Below, piece by piece: positions 17,274 to 24,832 of a stretch of DNA of 32,286 nucleotides. The position numbers and the translations under genes were made by a program. Source of the stretch: Sedimentisphaerales bacterium (GTDB taxonomy: Bacteria > Planctomycetota > Phycisphaerae > Sedimentisphaerales > SG8-4); NCBI GenBank assembly GCA_016928975.1, contig JAFGJR010000170.1:1-32286 (forward strand), given 5' to 3'. Positions within the stretch are counted from its first letter, which is position 1. Every line of letters begins with the position of its first letter. Under the pieces are notes generated by a model, which made no database searches, was not told the DNA's origin, and was given only the letters and a program-made list of their open reading frames with translations.

Positions 17274-17323
17274 AGGGGCCGGGGATCGGAGGCAACACCG
17301 ACTGATCCTCGGCCCCTGGTTTT
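17274..17323 (+). terminator. Terminator-like hairpin after the second oxidoreductase
   Basis: AGGGGCCGGGGATC (17274-17287) pairs with GATCCTCGGCCCCT (17304-17317), 14 base pairs with one G-T, around a 16-base loop, followed by GGTTTTC. The T-run is short, so it may be a partial terminator or an attenuator limiting the alpha/beta hydrolase gene that starts 15 bases later. Confidence 0.6.
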
Positions 17324-17337
17324 CGGGGCCCGGACAA

Positions 17338-18456
17338 ATGAAGATCACGCTGTGCATGCTTTCGCTCGTGCTCTCGTCGGCCGTTGGCGCATGTAGCCTT
17401 CCGGACTGTCTCCGCGCCAGCTTCGGACCGCCGCCGCGGTTTGCAGGGAATTTCGGGCAATACAAATCGCCGCTGGAGTTCAACGATGGCACGCCCGTGA
17501 AGACGGCGGCGGATTGGCGAAAACGCCGGCAGGAGATCATCGCCGCATGGCGCGGCCTGACCGGCTTCTGGCCCCCGCTGATCGAGAAACCGCAAGTCCA
17601 GTACGTGGCAACAACGCACCGCGAGAACTTCACTCAGCACAAGGTCACAATCGAAATCGCGCCCGGCCAGCAGACGGTGGGCGGGTATCTGCTCGTCCCG
17701 GACGGCGAGGGCCCGCTTCCCGCCGTGCTCGTCGTCTACTATGATCCGGAGACCGGCGCCGGCCTGGGCAAGGAGCTGCGAGACTTCGGCTGCCAGTTGG
17801 CGAAGCGAGGCTTTGTCGCTCTGTCCATTGGGACGCCCGAATTCGCGAGCCTCAAGCCGCCCTACAGGCCGCTGTGCGAATCCGCTGAAGGCCAGCCGCA
17901 GCTCCAGCCGCTCTCCGCCCTCGCTTATGTCGCCGCCAACTGCCATACGGCGCTGGCCAACCTGCCCAGCGTCGATCCGGGGAGAATCGGCGTCGTGGGT
18001 CATTCCTATGGTGGCAAATGGGCGATGTTTGCCTCCTGCCTCTATGAGAAGTTCGCCTGCGCCGTCTGGTCGGACCCAGGGATTGTATTCGATGAGACAC
18101 GTCCCAACGTCAACTACTGGGAACCCTGGTACCTGGGTTGGGAGCCGAGCAGGCAGCGAAAGCCGGGTGTTCCAAGTGACACGAACCCTCGTACCGGCCC
18201 CTACAAGACGATGATCGAAGCCGGGCGCGACCTCCACGAGTTGCACGCCCTGATGGCTCCCCGCCCGTTCCTCGTCTCAGGCGGCGCCGAGGACCCACCC
18301 CACCGGTGGCAAGCCCTCAGCCACACCATCGCCGTGAATCGGCTCCTGGGCTACGCTGACCGCGTCGCCATGACCACCCGCGACACGCACGACCCGACCC
18401 GCCAGTCCAACGAGCAGATCTACGCTTTCTTCGAGCACTTCCTGAAGTCGGACTGA
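17338..18456 (+). CDS. Alpha/beta hydrolase, putative lipoprotein esterase
   Basis: A 372-residue alpha/beta hydrolase of the dienelactone-hydrolase / acetyl xylan esterase-like type. The N-terminal segment (1-18) is a signal sequence ending VGAC with Cys19, a possible lipobox. The nucleophile elbow is GHSYGG (221-226, Ser223). Candidate acid and base are the Asp in SGGAEDP and the His in RDTHD near the C-terminus. The PDGEGPLPAVLVVYY strand is typical of the secreted esterase group in planctomycetes. An ester of a plant sugar is a reasonable substrate guess but is not shown. The ATG at 17338 has only a weak GG-rich ribosome site, behind a strong hairpin. The gene meets the NYN-protein gene tail to tail with 6 bases between stops. 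Confidence 0.85.
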   Translation: MKITLCMLSLVLSSAVGACSLPDCLRASFGPPPRFAGNFGQYKSPLEFNDGTPVKTAADWRKRRQEIIAAWRGLTGFWPPLIEKPQVQYVATTHRENFTQHKVTIEIAPGQQTVGGYLLVPDGEGPLPAVLVVYYDPETGAGLGKELRDFGCQLAKRGFVALSIGTPEFASLKPPYRPLCESAEGQPQLQPLSALAYVAANCHTALANLPSVDPGRIGVVGHSYGGKWAMFASCLYEKFACAVWSDPGIVFDETRPNVNYWEPWYLGWEPSRQRKPGVPSDTNPRTGPYKTMIEAGRDLHELHALMAPRPFLVSGGAEDPPHRWQALSHTIAVNRLLGYADRVAMTTRDTHDPTRQSNEQIYAFFEHFLKSD

Positions 18457-18462
18457 CACCTC

Positions 18463-19284
18463 TCACGGCGCGTGACAGCTCTTGATGATGTAGCCGCCCG
18501 ACTTCTCTTCAGGCTCCAGCTCGAGGATGCCGCGAGCTTGGGCCTCCTCGAGCAACTGGCTGAACGACCGGACGCCGTAGTAGGATTCGCTGAAGCCGGG
18601 CTTGCGACGTTTCAGGGTCTGCTTGATCATCGAGCCCCAGATCTTCTCGCCCTCCCCGCGTTCCTCCACCAACGCCTCGTACGTCTCGACGATCCAGTCG
18701 AAGGCCTCCTGTTTCTTGTCCTTGACCGGCTTGGCGGCTTTGGCGCTCGGGCCTCGGGCGGGCTTATGACTCGCTTCCTTGCCGGCATCCTTCCTGCGAG
18801 CCGGCTGACGGCGAACCAGGTCGTCATAGTAGATGAATTCATCGCAGTTGGCAATCAGCAGGTCCGATGTCGAGTTCTTGACTCCCACGCCGATGACGAT
18901 CTTGTTGTTCTCCCGCAGCTTGCTGACCAGTGGCGAGAAATCCGAGTCGCCGCTCAGGAGCACGAACGTGTCCAGGTGCTCCTTCGTGTAACACAGGTCG
19001 AGCGCGTCGACCACCATGCGAATGTCGGCGGAGTTCTTGCCGGACATCCGCACGTGCGGGACCTCGATCATCTCAAAGGACGCCTCGTGCATCGCCGGCT
19101 TGAATTCCTTGTAGCGGTCCCAGTCACAGTACGCCTTCTTGACGACGATGCTCCCCTTGAGCAAAAGCCGCTCGATCACTTTGTCGATGTCGAACTGGGC
19201 GTAGTTGGCCGCCTCCACACCCAATGCAATATTCTCAAAATCGCAGAACAGGGCCATGTTCTTCGTCTCAGCCTGAATCGCCAT
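18463..19284 (-). CDS. NYN (LabA-like) putative ribonuclease with C-terminal LOTUS/OST-HTH domain
   Basis: A 273-residue protein. Residues 8-155 are a NYN/PIN-like nuclease domain with FCDFEN (Asp15), SADIRMVVDA (Asp87) and SGDSDF (Asp113, Asp115) as the acidic metal-binding residues of the LabA/DUF88 branch. Residues about 157-192 are a basic Lys/Arg/Ala linker. Residues about 193-270 fit an OST-HTH/LOTUS RNA-binding domain (GSMIKQTLKRRKPGF, YGVRSFSQLLEEA). A single-strand RNA nuclease is expected. ATG 19284 follows AAGGA by 7 bases and comes only 14 bases after the TumA antitoxin stop, so it can be expressed with the toxin-antitoxin pair. Housekeeping RNA turnover is the alternative to a defence role. 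Confidence 0.88.
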   Translation of the reverse strand: MAIQAETKNMALFCDFENIALGVEAANYAQFDIDKVIERLLLKGSIVVKKAYCDWDRYKEFKPAMHEASFEMIEVPHVRMSGKNSADIRMVVDALDLCYTKEHLDTFVLLSGDSDFSPLVSKLRENNKIVIGVGVKNSTSDLLIANCDEFIYYDDLVRRQPARRKDAGKEASHKPARGPSAKAAKPVKDKKQEAFDWIVETYEALVEERGEGEKIWGSMIKQTLKRRKPGFSESYYGVRSFSQLLEEAQARGILELEPEEKSGGYIIKSCHAP

Positions 19285-19298
19285 GGTACAATCCTTTA

Positions 19299-19640
19299 TC
19301 AAGCGGCTTTCAATACGAAGTCCACATGCACCGCATCGAACGGGAACTCAATGCGGCCGTTGTCGGTCTTATGCAATATACCCGTGTTCAAGAGCACGTG
19401 TACATCGGTGTGGACCGCCTTAACGTCCCGTCTCAAACGTCGTGCCACTTCACGAATCGTCATGGGCCCAGCGCCGGTCATGAGCTTGAGCAACTCCCAG
19501 CGTTTGCCCGTGAGCACCTTGAAGAGCAGTGCAGGAGACTCGAAGCTGATGATAGTCTCTTGCCGTTCCCCCTTGACCGCCCGGAGAAACCGGCGGCTGA
19601 TCTTCTCACGCGACGATACTGCCAAAGTAACCGTACGCAT
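19299..19640 (-). CDS. tumA: TumA-like antitoxin (HVO_A0114-type winged HTH)
   Basis: A 113-residue DNA-binding protein. Residues 27-55 hold the characteristic ISFESPALLFKVLTGKRWEL stretch and residues 58-105 a winged helix-turn-helix (MTIREVARRLRRDVKAVHTD, then LHKTDNGRIEFPF as the wing). Both match my knowledge of the regulator that accompanies TumE (DUF6516) toxins. Its ATG at 19640 is one base after the toxin stop codon (TAA-A-ATG), so translation is coupled. It should neutralise the toxin and repress the promoter. The frame is open upstream to 19766, but that part overlaps the toxin gene and has no conserved character. Confidence 0.85.
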   Translation of the reverse strand: MRTVTLAVSSREKISRRFLRAVKGERQETIISFESPALLFKVLTGKRWELLKLMTGAGPMTIREVARRLRRDVKAVHTDVHVLLNTGILHKTDNGRIEFPFDAVHVDFVLKAA

Positions 19641-19641
19641 T

Positions 19642-19923
19642 TTAGCGACTCCAATTATCCACGTCATTCCAAAAACCCTTGAGTAGCGCCTGGGCCGTGG
19701 TGAAAACATATGGGATTTCGTCGTCGCCCACGTGCTTGTGATCGCCCCTGCCATGTTCGTTGTCATAGCGCAGAATACAACGCCCCTTTACCACGAAGGC
19801 AAGCCGATACTTGAAGTCGTGCGAGCTGCCCGCAACCGGCGACCGCACGCGCCACACGACCATTTCCACGAATGCGTCTTCCGAGACGACGTGGCGCTCG
19901 TTGAGCATCAGTTCAGCCTTCAT
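19642..19923 (-). CDS. tumE: TumE family toxin (DUF6516)
   Basis: A 93-residue protein with the family hallmarks: MKAEL start, FVEMVVWRV strand (18-26), SSHDFKYRL (33-41), and the YDNEHGRGDHKHVG core (53-66) followed by PYVFTT. Family members are toxins of TumE-TumA toxin-antitoxin systems; the exact cellular target is not evident from sequence. The gene precedes its antitoxin, an order seen in some TA types. ATG 19923 has no ribosome site, but a promoter-like pair ends 7 bases upstream, so the message may be leaderless. A TTG at 19959 would extend it by 12 residues without family resemblance. All core residues look intact, so it is probably functional. Confidence 0.87.
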   Translation of the reverse strand: MKAELMLNERHVVSEDAFVEMVVWRVRSPVAGSSHDFKYRLAFVVKGRCILRYDNEHGRGDHKHVGDDEIPYVFTTAQALLKGFWNDVDNWSR

Positions 19924-19930
19924 GCCGACA

Positions 19931-19959
19931 ATGCTACCAACAGCGAGGGGCGTTGTCAA
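19931..19959 (-). promoter_or_regulatory. Sigma70-like promoter for tumE, near-leaderless
   Basis: On the minus strand a perfect TTGACA (19959-19954) is followed after exactly 17 bases by TAGCAT (19936-19931, 4 of 6 matches to TATAAT). The toxin ATG begins 7 bases after the -10, so transcription would start at or beside the first codon. This agrees with the lack of a Shine-Dalgarno. It would let tumEA and the NYN gene be expressed apart from the two genes upstream. Confidence 0.5.
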
Positions 19960-19971
19960 ACATTACAACAG

Positions 19972-20196
19972 TCAATCTCGGTCGTAGCGGGATGCTGACG
20001 GTGGCTCGTTGAGCTTGGCTTCAATATCGGTGAGAACCTCTGCCGCCGAACGCCCCACAGCTTTGCCTTCCTTCACCACTCGAACACGCCTGCGAATTTC
20101 AGCTGCCTGCTCAAGACTCAACTCGCAGGCGGCGGGGTCTTCCATCCTCATATCAACTCTCGCCCATCTAAAAGGGTTGCGGAGTTCGATTTTCAT
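19972..20196 (-). CDS. Small antitoxin-like protein
   Basis: A 74-residue charged protein. Its middle and C-terminal part (EIRRRVRVVKEGKAVGRSAA then EVLTDIEAKL) resembles the tail of RelB/ParD-style addiction-module components, where the partner-binding helix follows a G-x-x-x-G-R-S-A-x-E-V turn; I cannot name a family with certainty. No toxin of the RelE/ParE type is next to it. Its ATG overlaps the stop of the upstream HTH/GIY-YIG gene (ATGA, 4 bases), so the two are translationally coupled, and tumE begins 48 bases downstream. It might be an antitoxin or regulator for the nuclease-like protein, or an orphan. Confidence 0.6.
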   Translation of the reverse strand: MKIELRNPFRWARVDMRMEDPAACELSLEQAAEIRRRVRVVKEGKAVGRSAAEVLTDIEAKLNEPPSASRYDRD

Positions 20197-20819
20197 CCAC
20201 GCATCTGTCCATCTATCTCCGTGAACACCTCACCGCCAGGTGATGCATCGGTCTGCCCCTTCTCACTCGTCTCGCAGCTAAGGCGCGGCATGACGGAAAA
20301 GAACGCGTCGGCGCGATGGACGACATCAACCAGGCGCGACGCACGGAATACTTCTTCACGCAGGTGCTCGCACCCGTCTGTGACACAATCGATGGCAGTT
20401 CCTTCCCAGTTCCTGCGGCACGGCCAACTCTTTTCGCAACGGGCAAACGGAGCCGAGGTACGGAGTTTACCAAGTCGGCTCTCGATATCGGCGGTGAAGC
20501 CGACCTTAAACCTGGTTGGATCGTGCTGCGGTTCGAGTTGTACGAGGTAGAACACACCACGTTCATCGCTCGCGTAGTATGGGGCCTGTTCATCTGGCCG
20601 CTCACGGGAGCCCCGTCGTTGGCGCGACCTTGCTTGAAGCTCATTTCTGATTCTGGCTGTGTCAGCAGCAGCAATGGTTACAACTTCCTGGCCGCCTCGT
20701 GTCGGCTCCCGGCGCTTTGTCGTGCAAATGTGAAGTGCCTTGATCAGCTTGAAGAGACGCTGCTTGCGAACGCCAAGCTCATCCGCCAAGTCCAAGACTG
20801 CAATGCGCTCCTGATCCAT
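20193..20819 (-). CDS. HTH plus GIY-YIG (T5orf172-like) putative nuclease
   Basis: A 208-residue protein. Residues 5-30 (VLDLADELGVRKQRLFKLIK) look like a helix-turn-helix. Residues about 40-80 are a basic, probably flexible linker. Residues 89-175 fit the T5orf172/MUG113 branch of the GIY-YIG fold: FYLVQLE (90-96), RFKVGFTADIESRL (103-116), RTSAP (120-124), a central WEGTAIDC and a REEVFR stretch (154-159) that stands where family members have a Glu-x-Phe near the active site. DNA cleavage or binding is expected from the family. The last 30 residues are unconserved. The ATG at 20819 has a modest GAGAGAAG upstream. It is the first gene of the close-packed minus-strand group that continues into tumEA and the NYN gene. 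Confidence 0.72.
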   Translation of the reverse strand: MDQERIAVLDLADELGVRKQRLFKLIKALHICTTKRREPTRGGQEVVTIAAADTARIRNELQARSRQRRGSRERPDEQAPYYASDERGVFYLVQLEPQHDPTRFKVGFTADIESRLGKLRTSAPFARCEKSWPCRRNWEGTAIDCVTDGCEHLREEVFRASRLVDVVHRADAFFSVMPRLSCETSEKGQTDASPGGEVFTEIDGQMRG

Positions 20820-20838
20820 GGTCTTCTCTCAGACATGC

Positions 20839-20859
20839 CGATAGCCAACCTGCCTATCG
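20839..20859 (-). promoter_or_regulatory. Inverted repeat in the GIY-YIG gene leader
   Basis: CGATAG (20839-20844) and CTATCG (20854-20859) form a perfect 6-base inverted repeat around 9 bases. It sits between the predicted transcription start near 20865 and the start codon at 20819, a usual place for an operator of an autoregulated module. It could also be a weak leader hairpin. Confidence 0.4.
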
Positions 20860-20871
20860 CCACCGATGGAA

Positions 20872-20900
20872 ATGATAGCAGTTCACCCGGGACAGAGCAA
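20872..20900 (-). promoter_or_regulatory. Extended -10 promoter for the GIY-YIG/TA/NYN gene group
   Basis: On the minus strand TTGCTC (20900-20895) lies 17 bases before TATCAT (20877-20872, 5 of 6 to consensus), and TGC directly before the -10 gives the extended TGn element. Transcription would start near 20865, giving a leader of about 45 bases before the ATG at 20819. The 115-base gap after lemA is otherwise empty. Confidence 0.5.
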
Positions 20901-20934
20901 GGGGATCAACAGGAAAACGTGTCCTCTATGCAAC

Positions 20935-21495
20935 TCACGCGAACCCCGCGTTGGGGACTTCGCGGATGGCGGCGTCGACGTTGAAATAGTCCTCGGGGGC
21001 GAAGCCGAAGGCGGAGGCGATGAGGCTACTGGGGAAGGTCTCGCACTTGTTGCGGTAGTCGCGGACGTTGCCGTTGAAGAACCGACGCGCCGCCTGGATG
21101 CGGTCCTCCGTGTTGACCAGCTCGTGCTGGAGTTGCAGGAAATTCTGATCGGCCTTGAGCTGCGGATAGTTCTCCACGACGACAAACAGCTTCTGTAGCG
21201 CGGCCACCAACTGGTTCTCATCCACCGCCTGCTCGCTGGGCCGGCCCTGGCTGGCAACGCACTGTGTGCGCAACTGCGTGACACGGTTGAGGACCTCCCT
21301 CTCGTGGGCGGCGTACCCTTTCACCGTGGCAACCAGGTTGGGGATCAGGTCGTAGCGACGCTTCAGCTCGGTGTCGATGTTGCCCCATGCGTCGCGGATG
21401 TGGTTTCGCAGCGCCACGAGCGCGTTGTACGTCAGGACGACATAGAGCAGCGGCAGCAGAACAAGGACGGCAATCACGATCAGCGTTGCATACAT
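20935..21495 (-). CDS. lemA: LemA family protein
   Basis: A 186-residue protein typical of LemA in length and layout: one N-terminal membrane helix (about residues 4-25), then a helical cytoplasmic or periplasmic bundle with the family landmarks YNALVALRN, WGNIDTELKRRYDLIPNLV and YPQLKADQNFLQLQHEL, then TEDRIQAARRFFNGNVRDYR. ATG 21495 follows GGAG by 6 bases. It begins 2 bases after the stop of a membrane protein gene on the same strand, a pairing often seen for LemA with envelope-stress or DUF-type membrane partners. Molecular function is not established for the family. Confidence 0.93.
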   Translation of the reverse strand: MYATLIVIAVLVLLPLLYVVLTYNALVALRNHIRDAWGNIDTELKRRYDLIPNLVATVKGYAAHEREVLNRVTQLRTQCVASQGRPSEQAVDENQLVAALQKLFVVVENYPQLKADQNFLQLQHELVNTEDRIQAARRFFNGNVRDYRNKCETFPSSLIASAFGFAPEDYFNVDAAIREVPNAGFA

Positions 21496-21497
21496 GG

Positions 21498-22205
21498 TCA
21501 ACTCCGGGAGAACAAGTAGTCCGGCAGGAAGGACCGCACCTGGATCAGGCGATTCAGATTCGACTCGATCTGCTCGGGCGACAGCCGGCTGCCGAACGAA
21601 ATGGCCAGCGCGGGGCCCTCGACCTCGATCGTCAGGTCGTCGTTGGCCAGCAGATATTCCATCATCTGCACGTTGCACACATCGTACGCGAACTTCTTGT
21701 CCTTCGAGCGCACGCAGAACTTGCGGGAGAACTCGTGCGACTCGAAGTCAATGTCGTCGTAGCCGAGGGCCTGAGCGACCTTCGAGAAGAACCCCTCCCT
21801 GCCGATCACCAGCTCGGGGAACGACGCCGGCATCAGCAGCAGGAAGAACGAAAAGTAGTGATGGTGCGTCTGGCGACGGCCTTTCGAGTCGGTGGAATGC
21901 GTCTCGTAGTGATAGTCGAACGCCATCACGTCGTGACTCTTGTACGTGCCTGACAGGACGTTGAACGCATAGCGATTCTCGCCCGCCCGGAGCTTGTCGA
22001 GGAACTGATACTGTCTGGCCAGCTCTCGATTCTTGTTCGGATCGAAGCGCAGACCCAGCCTGGCCGCCAGCGCCAGCATCGCCTCCCGCCGCTTCTTGGC
22101 CGCAAGGTGTCCGAAGATCGCCGCAACGACGATCAGAGCCACCACACCGACAATGATCAACGCCTGCACGATATCCGTGCCTCCCGAGCCAACGGCCACG
22201 TCCAA
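21498..22205 (-). CDS. Membrane protein of unknown function paired with lemA (DUF3137-like)
   Basis: About 235 residues: one membrane helix near 13-33 followed by a Lys/Arg-rich stretch and a soluble domain of about 190 residues. The soluble part resembles DUF3137-type proteins, with LAARLGLRFDPNKN, a Y-N-V-L-S-G-T-Y strand, a HHHYFSFFLL segment and an RLSPEQIESNLNRL tail; that resemblance is by eye. The upstream limit is uncertain: the frame begins with TTG at 22205, GTG codons at 22199 and further in are alternatives, and none has a clear ribosome site. It lies 2 bases before lemA and is likely co-transcribed, so a joint envelope role is plausible. Confidence 0.7.
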   Translation of the reverse strand: MDVAVGSGGTDIVQALIIVGVVALIVVAAIFGHLAAKKRREAMLALAARLGLRFDPNKNRELARQYQFLDKLRAGENRYAFNVLSGTYKSHDVMAFDYHYETHSTDSKGRRQTHHHYFSFFLLLMPASFPELVIGREGFFSKVAQALGYDDIDFESHEFSRKFCVRSKDKKFAYDVCNVQMMEYLLANDDLTIEVEGPALAISFGSRLSPEQIESNLNRLIQVRSFLPDYLFSRS

Positions 22206-22301
22206 TTTCTGATCACGCGGCCATTGTGTGAGAGATGCGAGATTCTTTCAAGTCCTAACACCCGCGTGCAACCTCTTCACGGCGTGAGTAAAGTCACACG
22301 G

Positions 22302-24704
22302 TCACAATTCGATCGTGATCACGCCGGCGGACAGGGCCGGGAGAGTGCAGTGGATCGTGCCGGCGTCCATCTGCACCTGGCCCGGCGCGGCGCGGACGGC
22401 GTCGGGTTTGGCCAGGGTGTTGCGGGCTTGCAGCGATCCGGGAGCTACGATTTGCACCGTGGCTGCGGCGGGTTGGACGCTCCCGGGCAGAGCGAGGGAC
22501 ACCTCAGCGGCCGTAGGGCGAGGATTGACGCATTTGACATACAGGGTCTGCCCGTCTTCGGATTTCGTCGCCACCACGTTCAGCCTGTCGCTGCCACCGG
22601 TGATCTCGATGCGATTCGGGGCATAGTGGTTGCGCCACAGTTGCATCACGACATAGTTCGGAGCGGGAAACCAGGAATTCTGATCGAAGTTGATGAACGC
22701 GTTGTCCCAGGCGGTGGCGGAGACGTGACGCAGGAACAGGGCAGGGCCGCCGATCTCGAAGACGTCGCCGCACCGCTCAAAGCCGTTGAGCACCCCGCCG
22801 GCATAGAGCCCGGTGCGCCAGTCGGTGCTCTGGGCGTTCCATTCGGAGCAATAGATCCTGAGCTTCGGGTTGGCCGACTGGATGATGATCTCGCCGGTCT
22901 GGCGGATGAACCGCTCGTACGCGCCCGGCCCGTCGGCGAACCGCCGCGGGTCCTCGTAGTGGTGGATGCTCAGATAGTCGATTCCCCGGCCGCAGCCGTC
23001 AACGATCCTGCGGTTCCAGTCCAGATTGAATCCGCCGCTGCCGCAGGCAGCCAGCTTGATGGACGAATCGGCCGCTCGCATCGCGGGAGCGAAGCGATTG
23101 ACCGCGGCGATGTAGTTGTCTGCCCCCATGCCCCACGTCTCATTGTCGATCTCCCAGTATTTGACGTTATACGGCTCGGGATGGCCGTTCGCGGCACGGA
23201 CCTTGCCCCACTTCGAATCGGCGGGGCCATTGCAGTACTCGATCCAGTCGAGCACGTCCTGCAGGAAATCGTGCGTGCCGGCATCGACATTCCACTCGGT
23301 GGTTCCGGTGTTGACGACGAGCAAGGGCTCCGCCCCGACGAGCCGGCACAGGGCAATGAACTCATCCGTGCCAAGGCTGTTGATGTCGAGGTCATCCCAC
23401 AACTCACGCCGCGTGACGCGACGCTCATGTTGCGGGCCGATGCCGTCCTTCCAGCGATAGGGTGAGGCGAAGCAGCCGCCGGGCCAACGGATGACCGGCG
23501 GCCGGATATCGGCCACCGCTTTTAGCAGGTCGGGCCGAAAGCCGCCTTTCGCCCTCCACGACCGGGGCATCATGCTCACCTGGTCGATGGCCACATCCGC
23601 TTCGCCTGTCGCGGCCACTTGAAGAACGGCGTTCGTATCGGAAACCTGCGCGCGCAGCTCGAACTTCAACTCGCGCCAGTCGCCGCCCGGCGCACCGAGC
23701 TTCTGCTCTGCGACTACCTGCTTGCCACTGAGCAATCGCACGACAAGCCCATCCGCCGAGCCTCGTGCCCAGAGCGAGCCCTCGTATGCCTCCCCTGACC
23801 GGATGCTGAGCCTATCCTGTCCCAAACCGGTTTCGCCGTTGTCGGCGACGATTCGGACGCAGGCATTGCTGTTGAACGCATCGTCCGATTCGATACTTGC
23901 CTTGCCCGGGCCGAACTTGCTCCAGTGTCGCGCTTCGAATACCTGCTCCTTCGCCGGGGGCAGGCCCTCAAAGAGAATCTTGCCATCCAAGGCGACAACC
24001 TTGATATTGCGGTACTTTGCCTGGGTGGACCATGTGCCTACGCCGACTCGTCCTGACAGATGCGGCGAGCGCGCATCGGTGTAGTCGAGGACCTGCTTGT
24101 CATCGATCCACACCTGAGAACGGTTGCCTTCGCAGCGCACGCGGATGCGGTACCACTTGCCCGTGTCGATCCTCTCACGGACCTGCGGCCCGACCGGATT
24201 GCGTTGTCTGCCAAAGGCCTTTTCCAACTGATGGTACTGATTGCCCCAGCCGCCGATGTTGTACCAATAGAACTGGTTCGGCCCCGCGATGCGGAAGAGG
24301 ATGAGGAACCCTTCCGCGCCGCCGGTCTTCTGGGCTTCCAACGTATACTCGTAGTCGGTCCAGGAGGCATCGCCAAACAGCAGTCGCTGGTCTGTCCCCA
24401 TGCCGGCCTGAACGATCTCGTCGCCCTCGATGCGCCACAGGCCCACGGAGTTCTCCTCGAAACTGCGATTCCACACCGATTCACCCCACAAACCGCCGTT
24501 GGCGGAGTGGTAGATGTGCTCGAAGAAGTGCCCGTACACCTTCTCGTTGATGCGATTCAGCACGCGATCCGGATTCAGTGTGTACGACGCTTTCAACATG
24601 CCCTGATCCTGACCCGCGGCAAGCGACGCCCACAACACCGCAAGCAGCGTACCTCCGCACAAGGCCCCCGAACTCTTTGCCACACCGTATTTGCTCATCT
24701 GCAT
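22302..24704 (-). CDS. GH51 alpha-L-arabinofuranosidase with inserted concanavalin-like and CBM-like domains
   Basis: An 800-residue secreted glycosidase removing terminal arabinofuranose from hemicellulose or pectin. After a signal segment (about 4-31) comes the first barrel part (VYGHFFEHIYHSANGGLWGE, 57-76). This is interrupted by a LamG/DUF1080-like beta-sandwich (about 85-240) and a CBM4/9-like domain (about 255-380). The TIM barrel resumes at VIRWPGGCFAS (404-414), with the acid/base pair Asn521-Glu522 in WEIDNETWG and the nucleophile Glu621 in YCSEWNA. A C-terminal beta domain (about 680-800) closes the protein. Two adjacent ATGs (24704, 24698) are possible; AAAGG stands 8 bases before the first. 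Substrate class is inferred from the family. Confidence 0.92.
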   Translation of the reverse strand: MQMSKYGVAKSSGALCGGTLLAVLWASLAAGQDQGMLKASYTLNPDRVLNRINEKVYGHFFEHIYHSANGGLWGESVWNRSFEENSVGLWRIEGDEIVQAGMGTDQRLLFGDASWTDYEYTLEAQKTGGAEGFLILFRIAGPNQFYWYNIGGWGNQYHQLEKAFGRQRNPVGPQVRERIDTGKWYRIRVRCEGNRSQVWIDDKQVLDYTDARSPHLSGRVGVGTWSTQAKYRNIKVVALDGKILFEGLPPAKEQVFEARHWSKFGPGKASIESDDAFNSNACVRIVADNGETGLGQDRLSIRSGEAYEGSLWARGSADGLVVRLLSGKQVVAEQKLGAPGGDWRELKFELRAQVSDTNAVLQVAATGEADVAIDQVSMMPRSWRAKGGFRPDLLKAVADIRPPVIRWPGGCFASPYRWKDGIGPQHERRVTRRELWDDLDINSLGTDEFIALCRLVGAEPLLVVNTGTTEWNVDAGTHDFLQDVLDWIEYCNGPADSKWGKVRAANGHPEPYNVKYWEIDNETWGMGADNYIAAVNRFAPAMRAADSSIKLAACGSGGFNLDWNRRIVDGCGRGIDYLSIHHYEDPRRFADGPGAYERFIRQTGEIIIQSANPKLRIYCSEWNAQSTDWRTGLYAGGVLNGFERCGDVFEIGGPALFLRHVSATAWDNAFINFDQNSWFPAPNYVVMQLWRNHYAPNRIEITGGSDRLNVVATKSEDGQTLYVKCVNPRPTAAEVSLALPGSVQPAAATVQIVAPGSLQARNTLAKPDAVRAAPGQVQMDAGTIHCTLPALSAGVITIEL

Positions 24705-24775
24705 GCGTCCAACCTTTCCATCCCGACGAACCTGAACATACCTTGCCACTACACCTACCGAACGGCGATACAGAG

Positions 24776-24793
24776 CCTACCGGCGCCGGCAGG
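24776..24793. promoter_or_regulatory. 18-base near-palindrome upstream of the GH51 gene
   Basis: CCTACCGGCGCCGGCAGG is self-complementary except for one G-T pair. Its left half CCTACCG is repeated at 24754-24760, 22 bases away. It lies 72 bases upstream of the arabinofuranosidase start and shares the CCTGCCG/CGGCAGG arms with the palindrome before the oxidoreductase operon, so it may be an operator for a sugar-responsive repressor. Confidence 0.35.
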
Positions 24794-24832
24794 CGGGGAC
24801 AATGCTATTTTGCGTTTCGTACCCGCCGGATT

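Noticed and set aside
20316..20984. 222-codon plus-strand frame over the GIY-YIG gene and beyond
   Set aside because: The opposite strand has the HTH and GIY-YIG motifs, promoter and coupled downstream gene; the plus-strand product looks random.
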